Shown here: positions 1-9,654 of the stretch, in pieces
Position numbering within the stretch: position 1 is the first letter of the stretch
How the letters are laid out: every line of letters starts with the position of its first letter
DNA from: Candidatus Kapaibacterium sp.
GTDB lineage: Bacteria; Bacteroidota; Ignavibacteria; Kapaibacteriales; UBA4661
Direction: 5' to 3'
NCBI GenBank assembly: GCA_025455065.1
Contig: JALONG010000010.1
Location: forward strand, 95,741-159,740
DNA length: 64,000 bases
The notes under the pieces: generated by a model
Database searches by the model: none
The model's input: the letters and a program-made list of their open reading frames with translations, nothing else
Told to the model about the DNA's origin: nothing
Translations under genes and position numbers: made by a program

Positions 1-33
1 CCGAAGGCGATATGATGCGATATTGACAGCAGT

Positions 34-89
34 CGAGGGCGAAAGATACGGCATTTTGCGCTTTTTTTGCAAATTATTCTTTGCCCTCG
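34..89. terminator. Possible hairpin/terminator before the vWA gene
   Basis: A 7-bp perfect inverted repeat (CGAGGGC at 34-40, GCCCTCG at 83-89) is extended by AAAG/CTTT-type pairing and encloses a T-rich loop. It may end a gene lying left of the window or sit in the leader of the first gene. There is no clean T-tract after the right arm on the + strand, so the role is uncertain. Confidence 0.3.
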
Positions 90-189
90 TGAAAAATCGT
101 TTGTAAAGCAGGTATTTTCCTTATTTTGGCGGCTTCAAGAGTGCTGTTGTTTGCAGCGCTTGGTTTGATGTATGTAACTGTTCGATTCT

Positions 190-3100
190 ATGCGCATTTC
201 CTCTTTTCGTTCCCTTGGTGCGATGCTTCTGTTTCTCACCCTGAACATTCTGGTGAACATTCTGTGCAGCAGCCTCGCCGCTGCACAGTCGCTTGGTTTG
301 TTCAATATCGTTGATTCTGCATTTCCGCGTATGCGTGCCAATGTTGTCGCCTACACCGCACAAGGTCAGCAAATCCTCTCACCACAAAGTTTTCGCCTTT
401 TGGATGACAATCGGCAGCGTGCAATCGTGAGTTACACCTGCCCTGTACAGCAGGCGCAGCCTGTGTCGGCAGTCTTGGCGATTGATGTTTCATTGTCTAT
501 GACTTCGCTGCTGTTTCCTTCTCGTGATTCGCGTCTTGATGCCGTGCAGCAGGCAGCGAATATCTTTGTGAGCGGACTTGCTTCGGACGGCTCGGAAGCG
601 GCTGTTACCGCATTTGCCGATGACAGCTACATCGCGCAGGATTTTACGAGGAATAAAGACCTTTTGAGAACGGCAATCAACGATTTGCGCCTTTTTTTCG
701 GAACAAATTACGAAGCAGGTTTTTTAGGACAGCCCGGAGGCGCATTGCGTCTCTTCTCACGGGCAAAACACGCAAATCGTGCGCTGATTTTCCTCACTGA
801 CGGCGAATCATCCGTCAGTACGCAGGAGGTGATTCGAGAAGCGCGGCGTTTGGGTGTTGTGGTCTATTGCATCAGTATTGGTCTGCCTGTGCCTTCCAGT
901 CTTGATTCTATCGCTCGTGCAAGCGGTGGGCGTTCATTTTCCAATATCGCTTCTTTGGATGCTGCGGTGAGGTTGTATCAAGAATTGTCCATGCTTATTC
1001 GGCAAAATTCTCCCTGCGTAATTGAGTGGATAAGCGATGCCGCCTGTCGCCGTGAAGAACGTGTGCTTATGCTGTCCTCAAGCGCTTTGCCGCCGAATAT
1101 TACAGCAACGGCACGGTATATGCCGCCGCAGGCGATTAGCGAGCAGATTCGTGTCAATCCCACAACGCTCCCCTTTGGTGCGGTGCAGACAGGAAGCATA
1201 ACGCAGCGCACAATGAGTATTAGTCTTGCTTCCGGAGCGCAAAACCGAACCGTGCTACGATGGATTTCGCCGGATTCTACCACGCTTCGTGTTCTCACGC
1301 CTACGCCCTTGGTACTGCAAGCAGGCGCAACGCCTCTGACAGTTGATATTTCCTATCGTTCACCCGGAAGCGGCTACCGATTTTTTACCATATTGGCGGA
1401 GTTGGATAATGGCTGTACACTACCACTGTACATCACGACGGGAGCATTTGGCGAACGCCCGATTATCCCAACGCTGGAACTTGTTCGCCCCAATGGTGGG
1501 GAAGTTTTTTTAGTGGGAACGCGCGCATCTATCGCATGGAAAGGCGTTCCGCCGAGTGAAAGTGTGATTTTGGATATGAGTATTGATTCCGGTGCAACGT
1601 GGCGCAATGTGGATTCCAACGCTGTGTCCCTCAACCTAGCATGGACAGTGCCCAATACCCCCAGCGACCGTTGCCTGATGCGGGTTCGGCAGAAAAACCC
1701 CAACACTGCGCCCTTGTCGAATGACAGCTCGATTGCGCGTCTCGCCGTTACGGGTGGAGGGCTGTTTGCCGCGCAGTTTGGGGGGCGGAGCGGCGGGCAA
1801 ATCATCAGCGCGGGCGCTTTCACCGTAGCGTTGTGGGATAGTTCCGCTCAGGCGCTTCAGCAATTTTCAACAGGCAACACCGAAGTTATTGATGCCGATA
1901 TGCACGAAAGTGGCGCATTTGCCTACATTTTGCGCAATTTTCGCACGGCAAATGTGGTCTATTCTCGTCCCACTTCTCCAGCGCAACTTTCTCCCACGCA
2001 ACGGGCGACGTTTTCCTTTCGTGATTTTGGCACGTCTGAACCGCGCAGCATCCGTATTAACCCTGCAAACCCGCGTGAACTTGTAATCACTAATGCTGAC
2101 CCACTTGGTCAGGTGGTCAATGTCACACGCATTGTAACAGACCAGACGACGGGCGGTGATGCGTCACAAGCCGTCTTGCTGCCACAAAGTCAAGGTTCGG
2201 TGCAAAACGCAGCCTTCAGTTCTGACGGAAGAGAGATTCTTGCTGCCTTCGATGGTTCGGCTTTGGCAGGAGGCGGCATACGCCTTTGGCGCAACCAAGA
2301 ACCGTTTCAAGCACCGTTGCAGTGGCAAACTCCAAGGGGATTTCGTGCGTGGAATGTCAATGCGACGCGCTTACCGGACGGTTCGTTGCGCGTGGCAGTG
2401 GTTGTGCAAACAAGCACGGGTGCAGGAGAAGTGCGGTTTTTACGCATTGAACGTAATGCACAAGGTGTGGAGCAACTCCGCGAAGATGATGCAGTGAAGC
2501 GGATTCAAAGTGCAACACAGGCGCAAATGGTCATGTCCTCCTTTGACCGCACGGGAACGTATTTGGTTGTTGCATTGGCAAACGGCACGGCGGAAGTGTA
2601 TGAAATCAGCACTGGTGCGGTTGTGATGATTCTGCGCCATTCTGCGGGGCGGCGTGTCAATATGGCATATTTTAACCCTTCTGCAAGCCGCATTGTGACT
2701 GCGGGGGATGATGGACGAATGGTTGTATGGATTTTGAATGAAACACAACCAATACAAACAGACCCTTCGGATTCGCTTTGGCGCATCGTCCGCCCACGCC
2801 CCGAAGCGGTCAATATCACCATAGGAACAGTCGTCGTGGGAGCGCTCAAAGACACGCTGGCACTTGCGCTCACGAACACGTCGGCGTTTCCCGTTGGCAT
2901 CCGCCGCTTGTGGTTTGCCTCGAACAATAACACAACGGCAAGCGTGATTACAAGCACTCGCGGAACGTTTTCGCTCATTGCCGGAAATGTGCCTTTTACT
3001 CTTCCGGCGGCGCAAATGCTTCAGGGAAGGTTTGTTCCGGGGCAGCATTTTCTCGAACTGCGCTTTCGCCCGAACCGCACGGGTGAACATCTTGACAGCA

Positions 3101-5571
3101 TTGTTTATGAAACAATTTCCGGCGATACCGTCAAAGCGCGAATCACAGGAGTTGGCACGAGTACAGGATTAGAAGTCGCCACGCGCTTGATTGATTGGCA
3201 AACGCGCGTTGTCGGTACGCCTAACGATACGACGCAAGCCGTCTTGGTAAATCGTGGAACGCAGCCACTCACAATCCCTCTTCCAAGCCTTGTTCCAAGC
3301 GCTGTGCAAGGAACAAACGCAGTTTTTACGGTATTGGGGTTTGCGTTAGGAAATCGCCCGTTTACAATTTCAACTGCGCCTGTGGTCTTGGCTGTGGGCG
3401 ATTCTCTGCGTGTGGTGGTGCGCTTTACGCCGCCGCGCACGGAGCGGTTTCAGTCGGCACTACTTTTTCGTTTGGAGGCGTTTAATTTTTCCACCACAGC
3501 CCAACTTTTCGGCGTTGGTGCGGTGCGCGGTGCGATGCTTTTCCCCGAAAACATCAGCGTTCCTGTGGCTGTGCAAGAGCGCGGACAATGTTCGCCGCAA
3601 ATAACGGTGCGGCTGCTCAATACGGGAACAGAAACGCTGACAATTCAGGGCGTGGATGTTCTGGAGTCAAGCAATGGTACGCCTACGGGGATATTTCGAG
3701 AACTCAGTCGAACAAGCGCGATTGCGCCCGGCAGCATCGGGGCAATCACGCTGCTTTTTGCGCCGCAAACAGCCGGTTTGACAAGCGCAACGCTGCGTAT
3801 TCGCTCTAATTCCGTTCAAGGAGACGTGAACGTGGTTTTGCAAGGGCGCTCCGAGCGCCCCGAACTTGTCGTTTCGATGCCGAACATCATTTTTCCGCCG
3901 CTTGAACAGGGCATTTCAACAACACTCTCCGTGCGTGTTCGTAATCAAGGAAATACCGATGTTGCGTGGATTAACGCACCCGTGCGGTTTCCTGACCGAA
4001 GCGGCGTTGAACGCTTTCAACTCACTTCCACGCCACAATCTGCGCGGCTTGCTGCGGAGGGGGCGGCGGATTTGACACTGCGATTTTTGGGTGGCACTGA
4101 AGGAGCAACATACAACGACAGCCTTGTGATTACCGACACTTCGCGGTGTTTTTCGCAAACCTTGCGCTGGTCTGCAAGCGTCAATTCACTCTTTCGCCTG
4201 CGTTTCAGTGACGTGCAGCCGCTTCAAACCTGCGAACAATCGGCAGTGCGGGAATTTACGGTGCAAAATATCGGCACCATGCGGAGCGTGGTTGAGTATG
4301 CGATTGTACCACCAAACCCGCTTATACGCTTGCTTGGAACACAAGATACGCTGAACGTCGGGGAAACGCTCACAATCCGTGTGCAAGTAGATTCGCTGCC
4401 GCGTGGCGGGCTTGCGCCTTTTTCGGTGGAAATACGTGAGCGCCGTTCCACTACGCAAAATAGCGGGCAGCAAGGCGCTTCGCAGGGCGTTTCGGCAACT
4501 GCACGAACGGTGTTTTCGGTGGCGATTCAAATTTTCAAGCAAGATGTCGGGTTGGACATTGTGCCGCGTTTGCTTACAATGGGCGATGTGGAAGAAAACA
4601 CCGCAACGCAAGCAACAATCACGCTGCGCAACAGAAGCAGTCAAGCGCTCATGCTGCCGCGCCGCGCATTAAGCAGCCCAAATTTCAGTCTGGAAGCGCC
4701 TTCGGTGATGATTCCGCCTTACGACAGTCTTCGAGCGCGAGTGATTTTTAGCGGCGCTGCGGCAAATGCAGTGACAAATACGGCGTGGAATGATGCGTTT
4801 GTGTTTGTGCCGATGCCCATTGACGGTGTTGGCTGCGCTGTTCAGCCGGACACGCTGCGAGTAAATGTCAGGGTTTTGCCGCCCCGCAGCGCCACACTTG
4901 TTTTTTCGGACATCAGTGCTTCGCCGGGCGATACGGTTGCCATGCGGGTTTTTCTGCAAAATCGTGTGCGGATTCCTGTGGGAACGGTGTTACGAGACAC
5001 GTTGCGGTATAATGTAACGCTGTTGCAGCCGCTCCCACCCTTGCCGATGAACCCGCCTGTGCTTGGAGAGCGCATTGTTCCTGTGCGTTTGAGGGTTTCG
5101 TCGGACAATTCAGCCGTGCCGATTGATACGCTGCGTTTTCGCGCTGCACTGGGGAACGACACCTTGACAACGCTGCGTTTAAGCGGTACTCCACAAAACC
5201 GTGCCGCAGGAATGAGCATCACGGCAACGGGCGCGACATTTCGCCTGACGGGAGTAGCACGGGCGGGCGGTTTGCGCCTCATTGTCGTAACACTTGGCAC
5301 GATTACCAATCTGCGTGTGCGCCCGAACCCCGCTTCGGGCGAGGCTGTGTTGGAGTTCACCTCTGCAATCGCCGATTCATACACGCTTACGCTGCTTACG
5401 CCGCTTGGAAATCGCATAGATGCAAGCATTTTTGCAGAGCAGCGCTTTGATGCCGGCACAGGCGTACATTCCAGAACGCTGGATGTGAGCCGTTTACCTG
5501 TCGGCACGTATTTTCTGCATTTGCGAAACAGCAGGGAACTCGCGTCGTATCGGCTCTTGGTAGTGCGGTAA
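190..5571 (+). CDS. Secreted vWA / ASH-repeat protein with T9SS C-terminal sorting domain
   Basis: A 1793-residue predicted cell-surface or secreted protein. Residues 1-33 form a signal peptide ending in AAAQ. A von Willebrand factor A domain spans about 92-275 with a MIDAS motif DVSLS at 99-103, which suggests metal-dependent ligand binding. About 520-850 resembles a WD40/beta-propeller (phrases such as VVWIL near 845). From about 875 to 1700 come repeated ASH/choice-of-anchor-type Ig-like modules, with segments like LPFGAVQTGS and LLFAPQTAG. The last ~80 residues hold RPNPASGEAVLEF and a terminal beta hairpin, as in type A T9SS sorting domains that are cleaved after outer-membrane translocation. 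The ATG at 190 gives a full signal peptide. The ligand and biological role are not deducible; adhesion is an inference from the vWA domain. Confidence 0.85.
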   Translation: MRISSFRSLGAMLLFLTLNILVNILCSSLAAAQSLGLFNIVDSAFPRMRANVVAYTAQGQQILSPQSFRLLDDNRQRAIVSYTCPVQQAQPVSAVLAIDVSLSMTSLLFPSRDSRLDAVQQAANIFVSGLASDGSEAAVTAFADDSYIAQDFTRNKDLLRTAINDLRLFFGTNYEAGFLGQPGGALRLFSRAKHANRALIFLTDGESSVSTQEVIREARRLGVVVYCISIGLPVPSSLDSIARASGGRSFSNIASLDAAVRLYQELSMLIRQNSPCVIEWISDAACRREERVLMLSSSALPPNITATARYMPPQAISEQIRVNPTTLPFGAVQTGSITQRTMSISLASGAQNRTVLRWISPDSTTLRVLTPTPLVLQAGATPLTVDISYRSPGSGYRFFTILAELDNGCTLPLYITTGAFGERPIIPTLELVRPNGGEVFLVGTRASIAWKGVPPSESVILDMSIDSGATWRNVDSNAVSLNLAWTVPNTPSDRCLMRVRQKNPNTAPLSNDSSIARLAVTGGGLFAAQFGGRSGGQIISAGAFTVALWDSSAQALQQFSTGNTEVIDADMHESGAFAYILRNFRTANVVYSRPTSPAQLSPTQRATFSFRDFGTSEPRSIRINPANPRELVITNADPLGQVVNVTRIVTDQTTGGDASQAVLLPQSQGSVQNAAFSSDGREILAAFDGSALAGGGIRLWRNQEPFQAPLQWQTPRGFRAWNVNATRLPDGSLRVAVVVQTSTGAGEVRFLRIERNAQGVEQLREDDAVKRIQSATQAQMVMSSFDRTGTYLVVALANGTAEVYEISTGAVVMILRHSAGRRVNMAYFNPSASRIVTAGDDGRMVVWILNETQPIQTDPSDSLWRIVRPRPEAVNITIGTVVVGALKDTLALALTNTSAFPVGIRRLWFASNNNTTASVITSTRGTFSLIAGNVPFTLPAAQMLQGRFVPGQHFLELRFRPNRTGEHLDSIVYETISGDTVKARITGVGTSTGLEVATRLIDWQTRVVGTPNDTTQAVLVNRGTQPLTIPLPSLVPSAVQGTNAVFTVLGFALGNRPFTISTAPVVLAVGDSLRVVVRFTPPRTERFQSALLFRLEAFNFSTTAQLFGVGAVRGAMLFPENISVPVAVQERGQCSPQITVRLLNTGTETLTIQGVDVLESSNGTPTGIFRELSRTSAIAPGSIGAITLLFAPQTAGLTSATLRIRSNSVQGDVNVVLQGRSERPELVVSMPNIIFPPLEQGISTTLSVRVRNQGNTDVAWINAPVRFPDRSGVERFQLTSTPQSARLAAEGAADLTLRFLGGTEGATYNDSLVITDTSRCFSQTLRWSASVNSLFRLRFSDVQPLQTCEQSAVREFTVQNIGTMRSVVEYAIVPPNPLIRLLGTQDTLNVGETLTIRVQVDSLPRGGLAPFSVEIRERRSTTQNSGQQGASQGVSATARTVFSVAIQIFKQDVGLDIVPRLLTMGDVEENTATQATITLRNRSSQALMLPRRALSSPNFSLEAPSVMIPPYDSLRARVIFSGAAANAVTNTAWNDAFVFVPMPIDGVGCAVQPDTLRVNVRVLPPRSATLVFSDISASPGDTVAMRVFLQNRVRIPVGTVLRDTLRYNVTLLQPLPPLPMNPPVLGERIVPVRLRVSSDNSAVPIDTLRFRAALGNDTLTTLRLSGTPQNRAAGMSITATGATFRLTGVARAGGLRLIVVTLGTITNLRVRPNPASGEAVLEFTSAIADSYTLTLLTPLGNRIDASIFAEQRFDAGTGVHSRTLDVSRLPVGTYFLHLRNSRELASYRLLVVR

Positions 5572-5614
5572 GGGGGAAGAGGCTATCGGTTTTTAGCGCG
5601 AAAGTGTGAAGATT

Positions 5615-5625
5615 TTTGTATATTA
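5615..5625 (+). promoter_or_regulatory. Promoter-like -10 element upstream of the RodZ-like gene
   Basis: The 11-mer TTTGTATATTA lies about 120 bp before the RodZ-like start and recurs exactly at 63942-63952 in front of a possible gene at the window end. TATATT is a plausible -10 hexamer. No convincing -35 is visible here, so this is a suggestion only. Confidence 0.3.
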
Positions 5626-5746
5626 CTGCCCTGCGTAACAAGGGTTGTAGCACTTGCATCTGCCCGTGTTTACGTGCTTGGAGTGATGGTGTATTCCAAT
5701 GGTCATTGCTTCGGTTTTCTTCTTTTTACTGTTTTTTTTACAGTGC

Positions 5747-6958
5747 ATGAACGCAGTCGGCGAGACATTTCGTTCCGCGCGGCAACAGCGCAACCTCAGT
5801 ATTGACGAGGTTTCCAAGTTCACAAAGATTGGTGTACGGGTGATTGAATCTATCGAACACGGTAATTTTCAAGCCCTGCCGCCAACCTATATGCGCTCAT
5901 TTGTCCGCACGTACTCGCAATTTTTGAACATCCCCGAACCTGAACTGAATTTAGGCGACGCGCCCGATGCAAAGCGCTTTCAGCCTCAGCAGACCGAACA
6001 AGTTTCCCCTTTGGCTATGCCGGAAAATGTGTTTACTCCGGCATATTTCTCCGACCAAAAACGGCGTAACAAGCGCATACTTGCTGCACTCTACAGCGTC
6101 GTTGGTGTACTGTTGGCAGCCGTTGGTTTTTTAGTCTGGACAGCGCCGCCTGTGGCTCCTAAGCCTGATGATACCATGCTTACACGCCCTTTGCGTATTA
6201 TCGCCGAAGCTGTCAAACCGCCTTCAATGCGTGATACAACGGCAGTTGCGTTTGCGCAAAGTTCGGATAGCATGATTTTGGAAGCGCGGGCGTTGGAAAA
6301 TGCGTGGCTCAGTATCGTCATGGACAGAAAACGCACCGACCAATTTACCATGGAAGCCGGTAAAACATACCGTTGGTCAGCAGCGAAGAGTTTTTCGTTT
6401 TCGCTTGGTAATGCCGGAGGTGTAGTTTTTTCGCTGAATGGGCGAGAATTGGAGCGCTTCGGCGAAACGGGTGTTGTTGTGAGGGATGTCCGCATCCAAC
6501 GTGATGCCGTGCGCGGTACGACGATTAACTCTTCCAGCAATCCTGCCTTGGCGCGTATTTTGGAAGCTGCTCCGCAACAAAATACTGCACAACAAAATAC
6601 CGCACAGCAAAATCCGTCTGTCCAGCCCGGAAATCAGCAACCACCAGCTTCACAGGGAACATCTTCGCAAGGAGCAACGCCGACAACCACGCCAAACAGC
6701 ACACAAACACTCGCTGCTACGAAATCAAACGAAACAACCACTTCGCCTGCAAAAACGGCACTTGTAGCGGCTTCTTCCGCGCCGACTTCTTCTAATGGAG
6801 CAAAACTTGATTCCGCAAAACCGCGTCCGCGCTTTGTTTCACGTCCGAAGCCGCAACCCAAAATCTTGATTGACCCCGTAACACCACCGCTTCCGGCACC
6901 AAAAATCCCTACAACGGTGATGAAACCTCTCGACAACAAGAGCGGTAAGAATAATTAG
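5747..6958 (+). CDS. RodZ-like membrane-anchored helix-turn-helix protein
   Basis: About 403 residues with the RodZ layout. A cytoplasmic HTH_25-type domain at about 5-70 contains the family-typical SARQQRNLSIDEV and SIEHGNFQALPP segments. One membrane helix follows at about 110-132 (ILAALYSVVGVLLAAVGFLV), then a periplasmic DUF4115-like beta domain with AWLSIVMD and FSLGNAGGVVFSLNG, and a Q/N/P/T/S-rich tail including a short NTAQQ repeat. RodZ proteins link MreB to the cell-wall elongation machinery. The open frame extends upstream to 5699, but that would put a hydrophobic stretch before the HTH domain, so the ATG at 5747 is preferred. No mreB or other shape genes are adjacent. The low-complexity proline-rich C-terminus is longer than in classical RodZ. 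Confidence 0.75.
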   Translation: MNAVGETFRSARQQRNLSIDEVSKFTKIGVRVIESIEHGNFQALPPTYMRSFVRTYSQFLNIPEPELNLGDAPDAKRFQPQQTEQVSPLAMPENVFTPAYFSDQKRRNKRILAALYSVVGVLLAAVGFLVWTAPPVAPKPDDTMLTRPLRIIAEAVKPPSMRDTTAVAFAQSSDSMILEARALENAWLSIVMDRKRTDQFTMEAGKTYRWSAAKSFSFSLGNAGGVVFSLNGRELERFGETGVVVRDVRIQRDAVRGTTINSSSNPALARILEAAPQQNTAQQNTAQQNPSVQPGNQQPPASQGTSSQGATPTTTPNSTQTLAATKSNETTTSPAKTALVAASSAPTSSNGAKLDSAKPRPRFVSRPKPQPKILIDPVTPPLPAPKIPTTVMKPLDNKSGKNN

Positions 6959-7021
6959 CACGGCGTTTTGCTCTCTTTACCTCGCAATTTCTTTTTTCTA
7001 ACCCCGCTTCACATCTGCATT

Positions 7022-7429
7022 ATGCACACTCACGCTCCTGCACGTTTTCACGTGATTCCGTTTTTGATTGCGCTTGCGCTTTTGGTTGGAGTTCATATTT
7101 TGATTGGCTGGCAAGTGGCGCTGCTTGTTCCGCTTGTGTATGCGTTTGTTTTTCCCTCAAAGGCATACATGGAAGCGACGCTACAAATGGTTGCCGCATG
7201 GCTTTTACTCTTGGTGACAAGCTACGGACTTGCCCCTGAAGAAACTTCGAGGATGTTGAACACAGTTATCAACATTATCGCTCGCAATAGCGCACAAGGT
7301 CTGGGCTGGGTGATGCCGATAGTATCGCTGCTGTTTGCGGCGTTGCTTGGCTTTTTGTGTGGTGTGGTGGGAAGTGGTTTGCGTTTGGTTGTGAGCGGAG
7401 CGCACAAGCAAGAGACAGGTTTGGTGTAA
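7022..7429 (+). CDS. Small integral membrane protein, unknown function
   Basis: About 135 residues, strongly hydrophobic, with three to four predicted membrane helices (e.g. IPFLIALALLVGVHILIGW, WVMPIVSLLFAALLGFLCG). I do not recognise a family. The ATG at 7022 is preferred over an upstream start at 6968 because the intervening codons look like untranslated leader. It lies 63 bp after the RodZ-like gene on the same strand and may be cotranscribed with it. No catalytic motif is visible. Confidence 0.6.
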   Translation: MHTHAPARFHVIPFLIALALLVGVHILIGWQVALLVPLVYAFVFPSKAYMEATLQMVAAWLLLLVTSYGLAPEETSRMLNTVINIIARNSAQGLGWVMPIVSLLFAALLGFLCGVVGSGLRLVVSGAHKQETGLV

Positions 7430-7458
7430 AATAGCGATGTTTTTCAAAGGCAAAATCA

Positions 7459-7716
7459 ATGACTATTCGCTTCACGAAGCATTGTTTACAGCGCCTTTCA
7501 GAACGCGGTGTGTCTGAAGAAGAGGTGTGGCAAACTGTACTGAGGAATCAAAGCTACCTTGCTCCCGATGAGAAACTTATTTTTCATGCTGTGTTCCCTT
7601 TCAATGCTTTATGGCGCGACATATATTACGCAAACAAGCGCATAGAATGTATTTGCGACTACAATGCTGCTTTAGACGAATGTACGATTATCACTGTTGT
7701 ATCAAAATATTTTTAG
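7459..7716 (+). CDS. DUF4258 family protein, toxin-like
   Basis: An 85-residue protein matching the DUF4258 pattern: an N-terminal FTKHCLQRLSERGVSEEEV segment and a beta-strand C-terminus ending ITVVSKYF. The family is thought to share the RelE/ParE-like fold and often sits beside a small DUF2283 gene, as here: the next gene starts 4 bp after this stop. The pair therefore looks like a toxin-antitoxin or similar two-gene module. The toxic role is inferred from family and arrangement, not from catalytic residues. Confidence 0.7.
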   Translation: MTIRFTKHCLQRLSERGVSEEEVWQTVLRNQSYLAPDEKLIFHAVFPFNALWRDIYYANKRIECICDYNAALDECTIITVVSKYF

Positions 7717-7720
7717 CACT

Positions 7721-7954
7721 ATGGAATTCAGCCATGACCCCGAAGCAAATGCCGCATATTTACGGCTTTGCGATGATATTGCTCTTCAGGGCGAATGCGA
7801 AACGGTACGTGTAGAAAGCGGTACGGGCTACATTCACTGTGATTTTTTACCTGATGGGCGTTTGTACGGTATTGAGTTTATGGATGCTAGGCGGCAAGTC
7901 AATGTTGATACGCTTTCTGAAATAATACACCGCACCAACTCGGTCTTTGCTTGA
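7721..7954 (+). CDS. DUF2283 family small protein, partner of the DUF4258 gene
   Basis: About 77 residues starting MEFSHDPEANAAYLRL. The opening 'sxDpeadaaYlrl' pattern and the later GRLYGIEFMDA segment are characteristic of DUF2283. It begins 4 bp after the DUF4258 stop. An in-frame start at 7697 would overlap the upstream gene and lacks family similarity, so ATG 7721 is chosen. In DUF4258/DUF2283 pairs this partner is the presumed antitoxin; no DNA-binding motif is apparent. Confidence 0.7.
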   Translation: MEFSHDPEANAAYLRLCDDIALQGECETVRVESGTGYIHCDFLPDGRLYGIEFMDARRQVNVDTLSEIIHRTNSVFA

Positions 7955-8053
7955 GTTTTAACCGTTGGAGTACACCGTTTGCGCGTAATTGTTAGACTTG
8001 TATGCGCTTTACTACTCTATTCTCTCGACTTTTTTCAGAATTATTATCTTTTT

Positions 8054-9115
8054 ATGCTCCAAGAAATTACCCAACTTCGCACCGTCATTGAACAAGATCT
8101 GCAAGCGCTTGGCTCTGCGCCCGGTAAAGACCAATTAGAACAATTTCGCCTGAAGCATCTCGTCCGTAAAGGTACGCTGGCGGAATTAACCGAGCGTTTG
8201 CGCGATGTTCCGAAAGAGGACAAACCTGCCGTCGGCAAAGAACTTAATTTGCTGAAAACCCTCGCCGAAGGAGAATTTAAGCGCCTTTCGGAAGAAGGTG
8301 ATGTGCAAACTTCGGTGAAACCAACGCTGGATTTGACCTTGCCCGGCAGACGCTGGAAACACGCTCCCAAGCACCCTATCAACCAAACGCTGGATGAGAT
8401 GCTGGCTATCTTCAATCGTATGGGATTTGCGATTGCCGAAGGTCCTGAAATCGAAGACGACAAGCACAATTTCGAGGATTTGAACTTTCCGCCCGACCAC
8501 CCCGCACGCGATATGCAGGATACATTTTTTATGGAGGCATTTGGCAAAGACGGCTCAAAGCGTGATGATGTCTTGCTCAGGACGCATACCTCGCCTGTGC
8601 AGGTGCGCCTTATGAACTCCCAAAAACCGCCTATTCGCGCCATTATGCCCGGTCGTGTTTATCGTAACGAAGCTATCAGCGCACGGTCGCTGGCGGAGTT
8701 TCACCAGATTGAGGGCTTGTACATTGACAAAAACGTGAGTTTAGCGGAATTAAAAGGAACGCTGGTGTCGTTTGCGCAGCAGTTTTATGGTCCGATGCTT
8801 GGCGGAAAAGCGCTTCAATACCGCTTCCGTCCGTCGTTTTTCCCCTTTACCGAGCCGAGTGCGGAAATGGACATTACGTGTTTCCTTTGCGGCGGAAAAG
8901 GCTGTCGTATTTGTAAGTATTCGGGATGGCTTGAAATCTTGGGTTGTGGCATGGTTCACCCCAACGTCCTCAAAGCAGGCGGTATTGACCCCGAAGAATA
9001 TTCGGGTTTTGCATGGGGCATGGGCATTGAGCGCGTAACGCTTTTGCGGTCGGGAATTGACGATATTCGACTTTTGTATGATAATGATGTTAGGATTTTA
9101 GAACAGTTTGCGTAA
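8054..9115 (+). CDS. pheS: Phenylalanine-tRNA ligase alpha subunit
   Basis: About 353 residues, the usual PheS length. It charges tRNA-Phe with phenylalanine in the cytoplasm as an alpha2beta2 enzyme with PheT. It has the N-terminal coiled-coil tRNA-binding arm (about 1-85), class II synthetase motif 2 ([19 protein letters not shown]), the [15 protein letters not shown] segment, a Cys-rich insertion ([12 protein letters not shown]) seen in many PheS proteins, and motif 3 ([13 protein letters not shown]). ATG 8054 gives the canonical MLQEI start; the frame is open further upstream to 7979 without similarity. pheT is not next to it: a DUF29 gene follows, so the two subunits are probably encoded apart. 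Confidence 0.97.
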   Translation: MLQEITQLRTVIEQDLQALGSAPGKDQLEQFRLKHLVRKGTLAELTERLRDVPKEDKPAVGKELNLLKTLAEGEFKRLSEEGDVQTSVKPTLDLTLPGRRWKHAPKHPINQTLDEMLAIFNRMGFAIAEGPEIEDDKHNFEDLNFPPDHPARDMQDTFFMEAFGKDGSKRDDVLLRTHTSPVQVRLMNSQKPPIRAIMPGRVYRNEAISARSLAEFHQIEGLYIDKNVSLAELKGTLVSFAQQFYGPMLGGKALQYRFRPSFFPFTEPSAEMDITCFLCGGKGCRICKYSGWLEILGCGMVHPNVLKAGGIDPEEYSGFAWGMGIERVTLLRSGIDDIRLLYDNDVRILEQFA

Positions 9116-9165
9116 ATTAGGGATAGTTGGTATATCAACGATTGACACGATACAAAAGGTGCGTT

Positions 9166-9612
9166 ATGGACGAAATCCTGCAACTCCGAGAATTTATCGA
9201 AACGCAGCGTTATCACGATGCGTTGTTGCTGATTGGAGAAATGGAAGAAATGGCAAAAGAAGACAAAACCAATAAATTGTATAGTTTTAGCGTCATTTTA
9301 CTTATTCACCTTATTAAGCAACACGCCGAAAAGCACACGACCCGTTCTTGGGACGCATCTATCTATAATTCACTAAAGCACATAGCAAAAACGAATAAAC
9401 GCAAACATTCCGGCGGCTACTACATTACCGACGGCGAATGGGACGAAGTCCTCAACGACGCATTCGATGAAGCTCTTCAAACGGCGGCTCTTGAAGCATT
9501 CAGTGGTTCATTCACACCCAAAGAACTCCTGACGAAATTTGACCAAGAAGCCGTTACCCGCGAAGCAAAAATGCGTATTTTGGAACGTCAATCAACACTC
9601 TCACGTAACTAA
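9166..9612 (+). CDS. DUF29 domain protein
   Basis: About 148 residues, all alpha-helical in appearance. The pattern LLIGEMEEMAKEDKTNKL, then a hydrophobic LLIHLIKQ helix and TTRSWDASI, matches DUF29, a family of unknown function common in cyanobacteria and FCB bacteria. ATG 9166 (MDEILQLREF) is preferred to an upstream start at 9127. It sits 50 bp after pheS and 42 bp before the thiolase gene, so readthrough from pheS is possible. No enzymatic motif is seen. Confidence 0.65.
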   Translation: MDEILQLREFIETQRYHDALLLIGEMEEMAKEDKTNKLYSFSVILLIHLIKQHAEKHTTRSWDASIYNSLKHIAKTNKRKHSGGYYITDGEWDEVLNDAFDEALQTAALEAFSGSFTPKELLTKFDQEAVTREAKMRILERQSTLSRN

Positions 9613-9654
9613 TCTTTTCCCCCACTTTCACTCACAACTACTCAGGAAATCACT

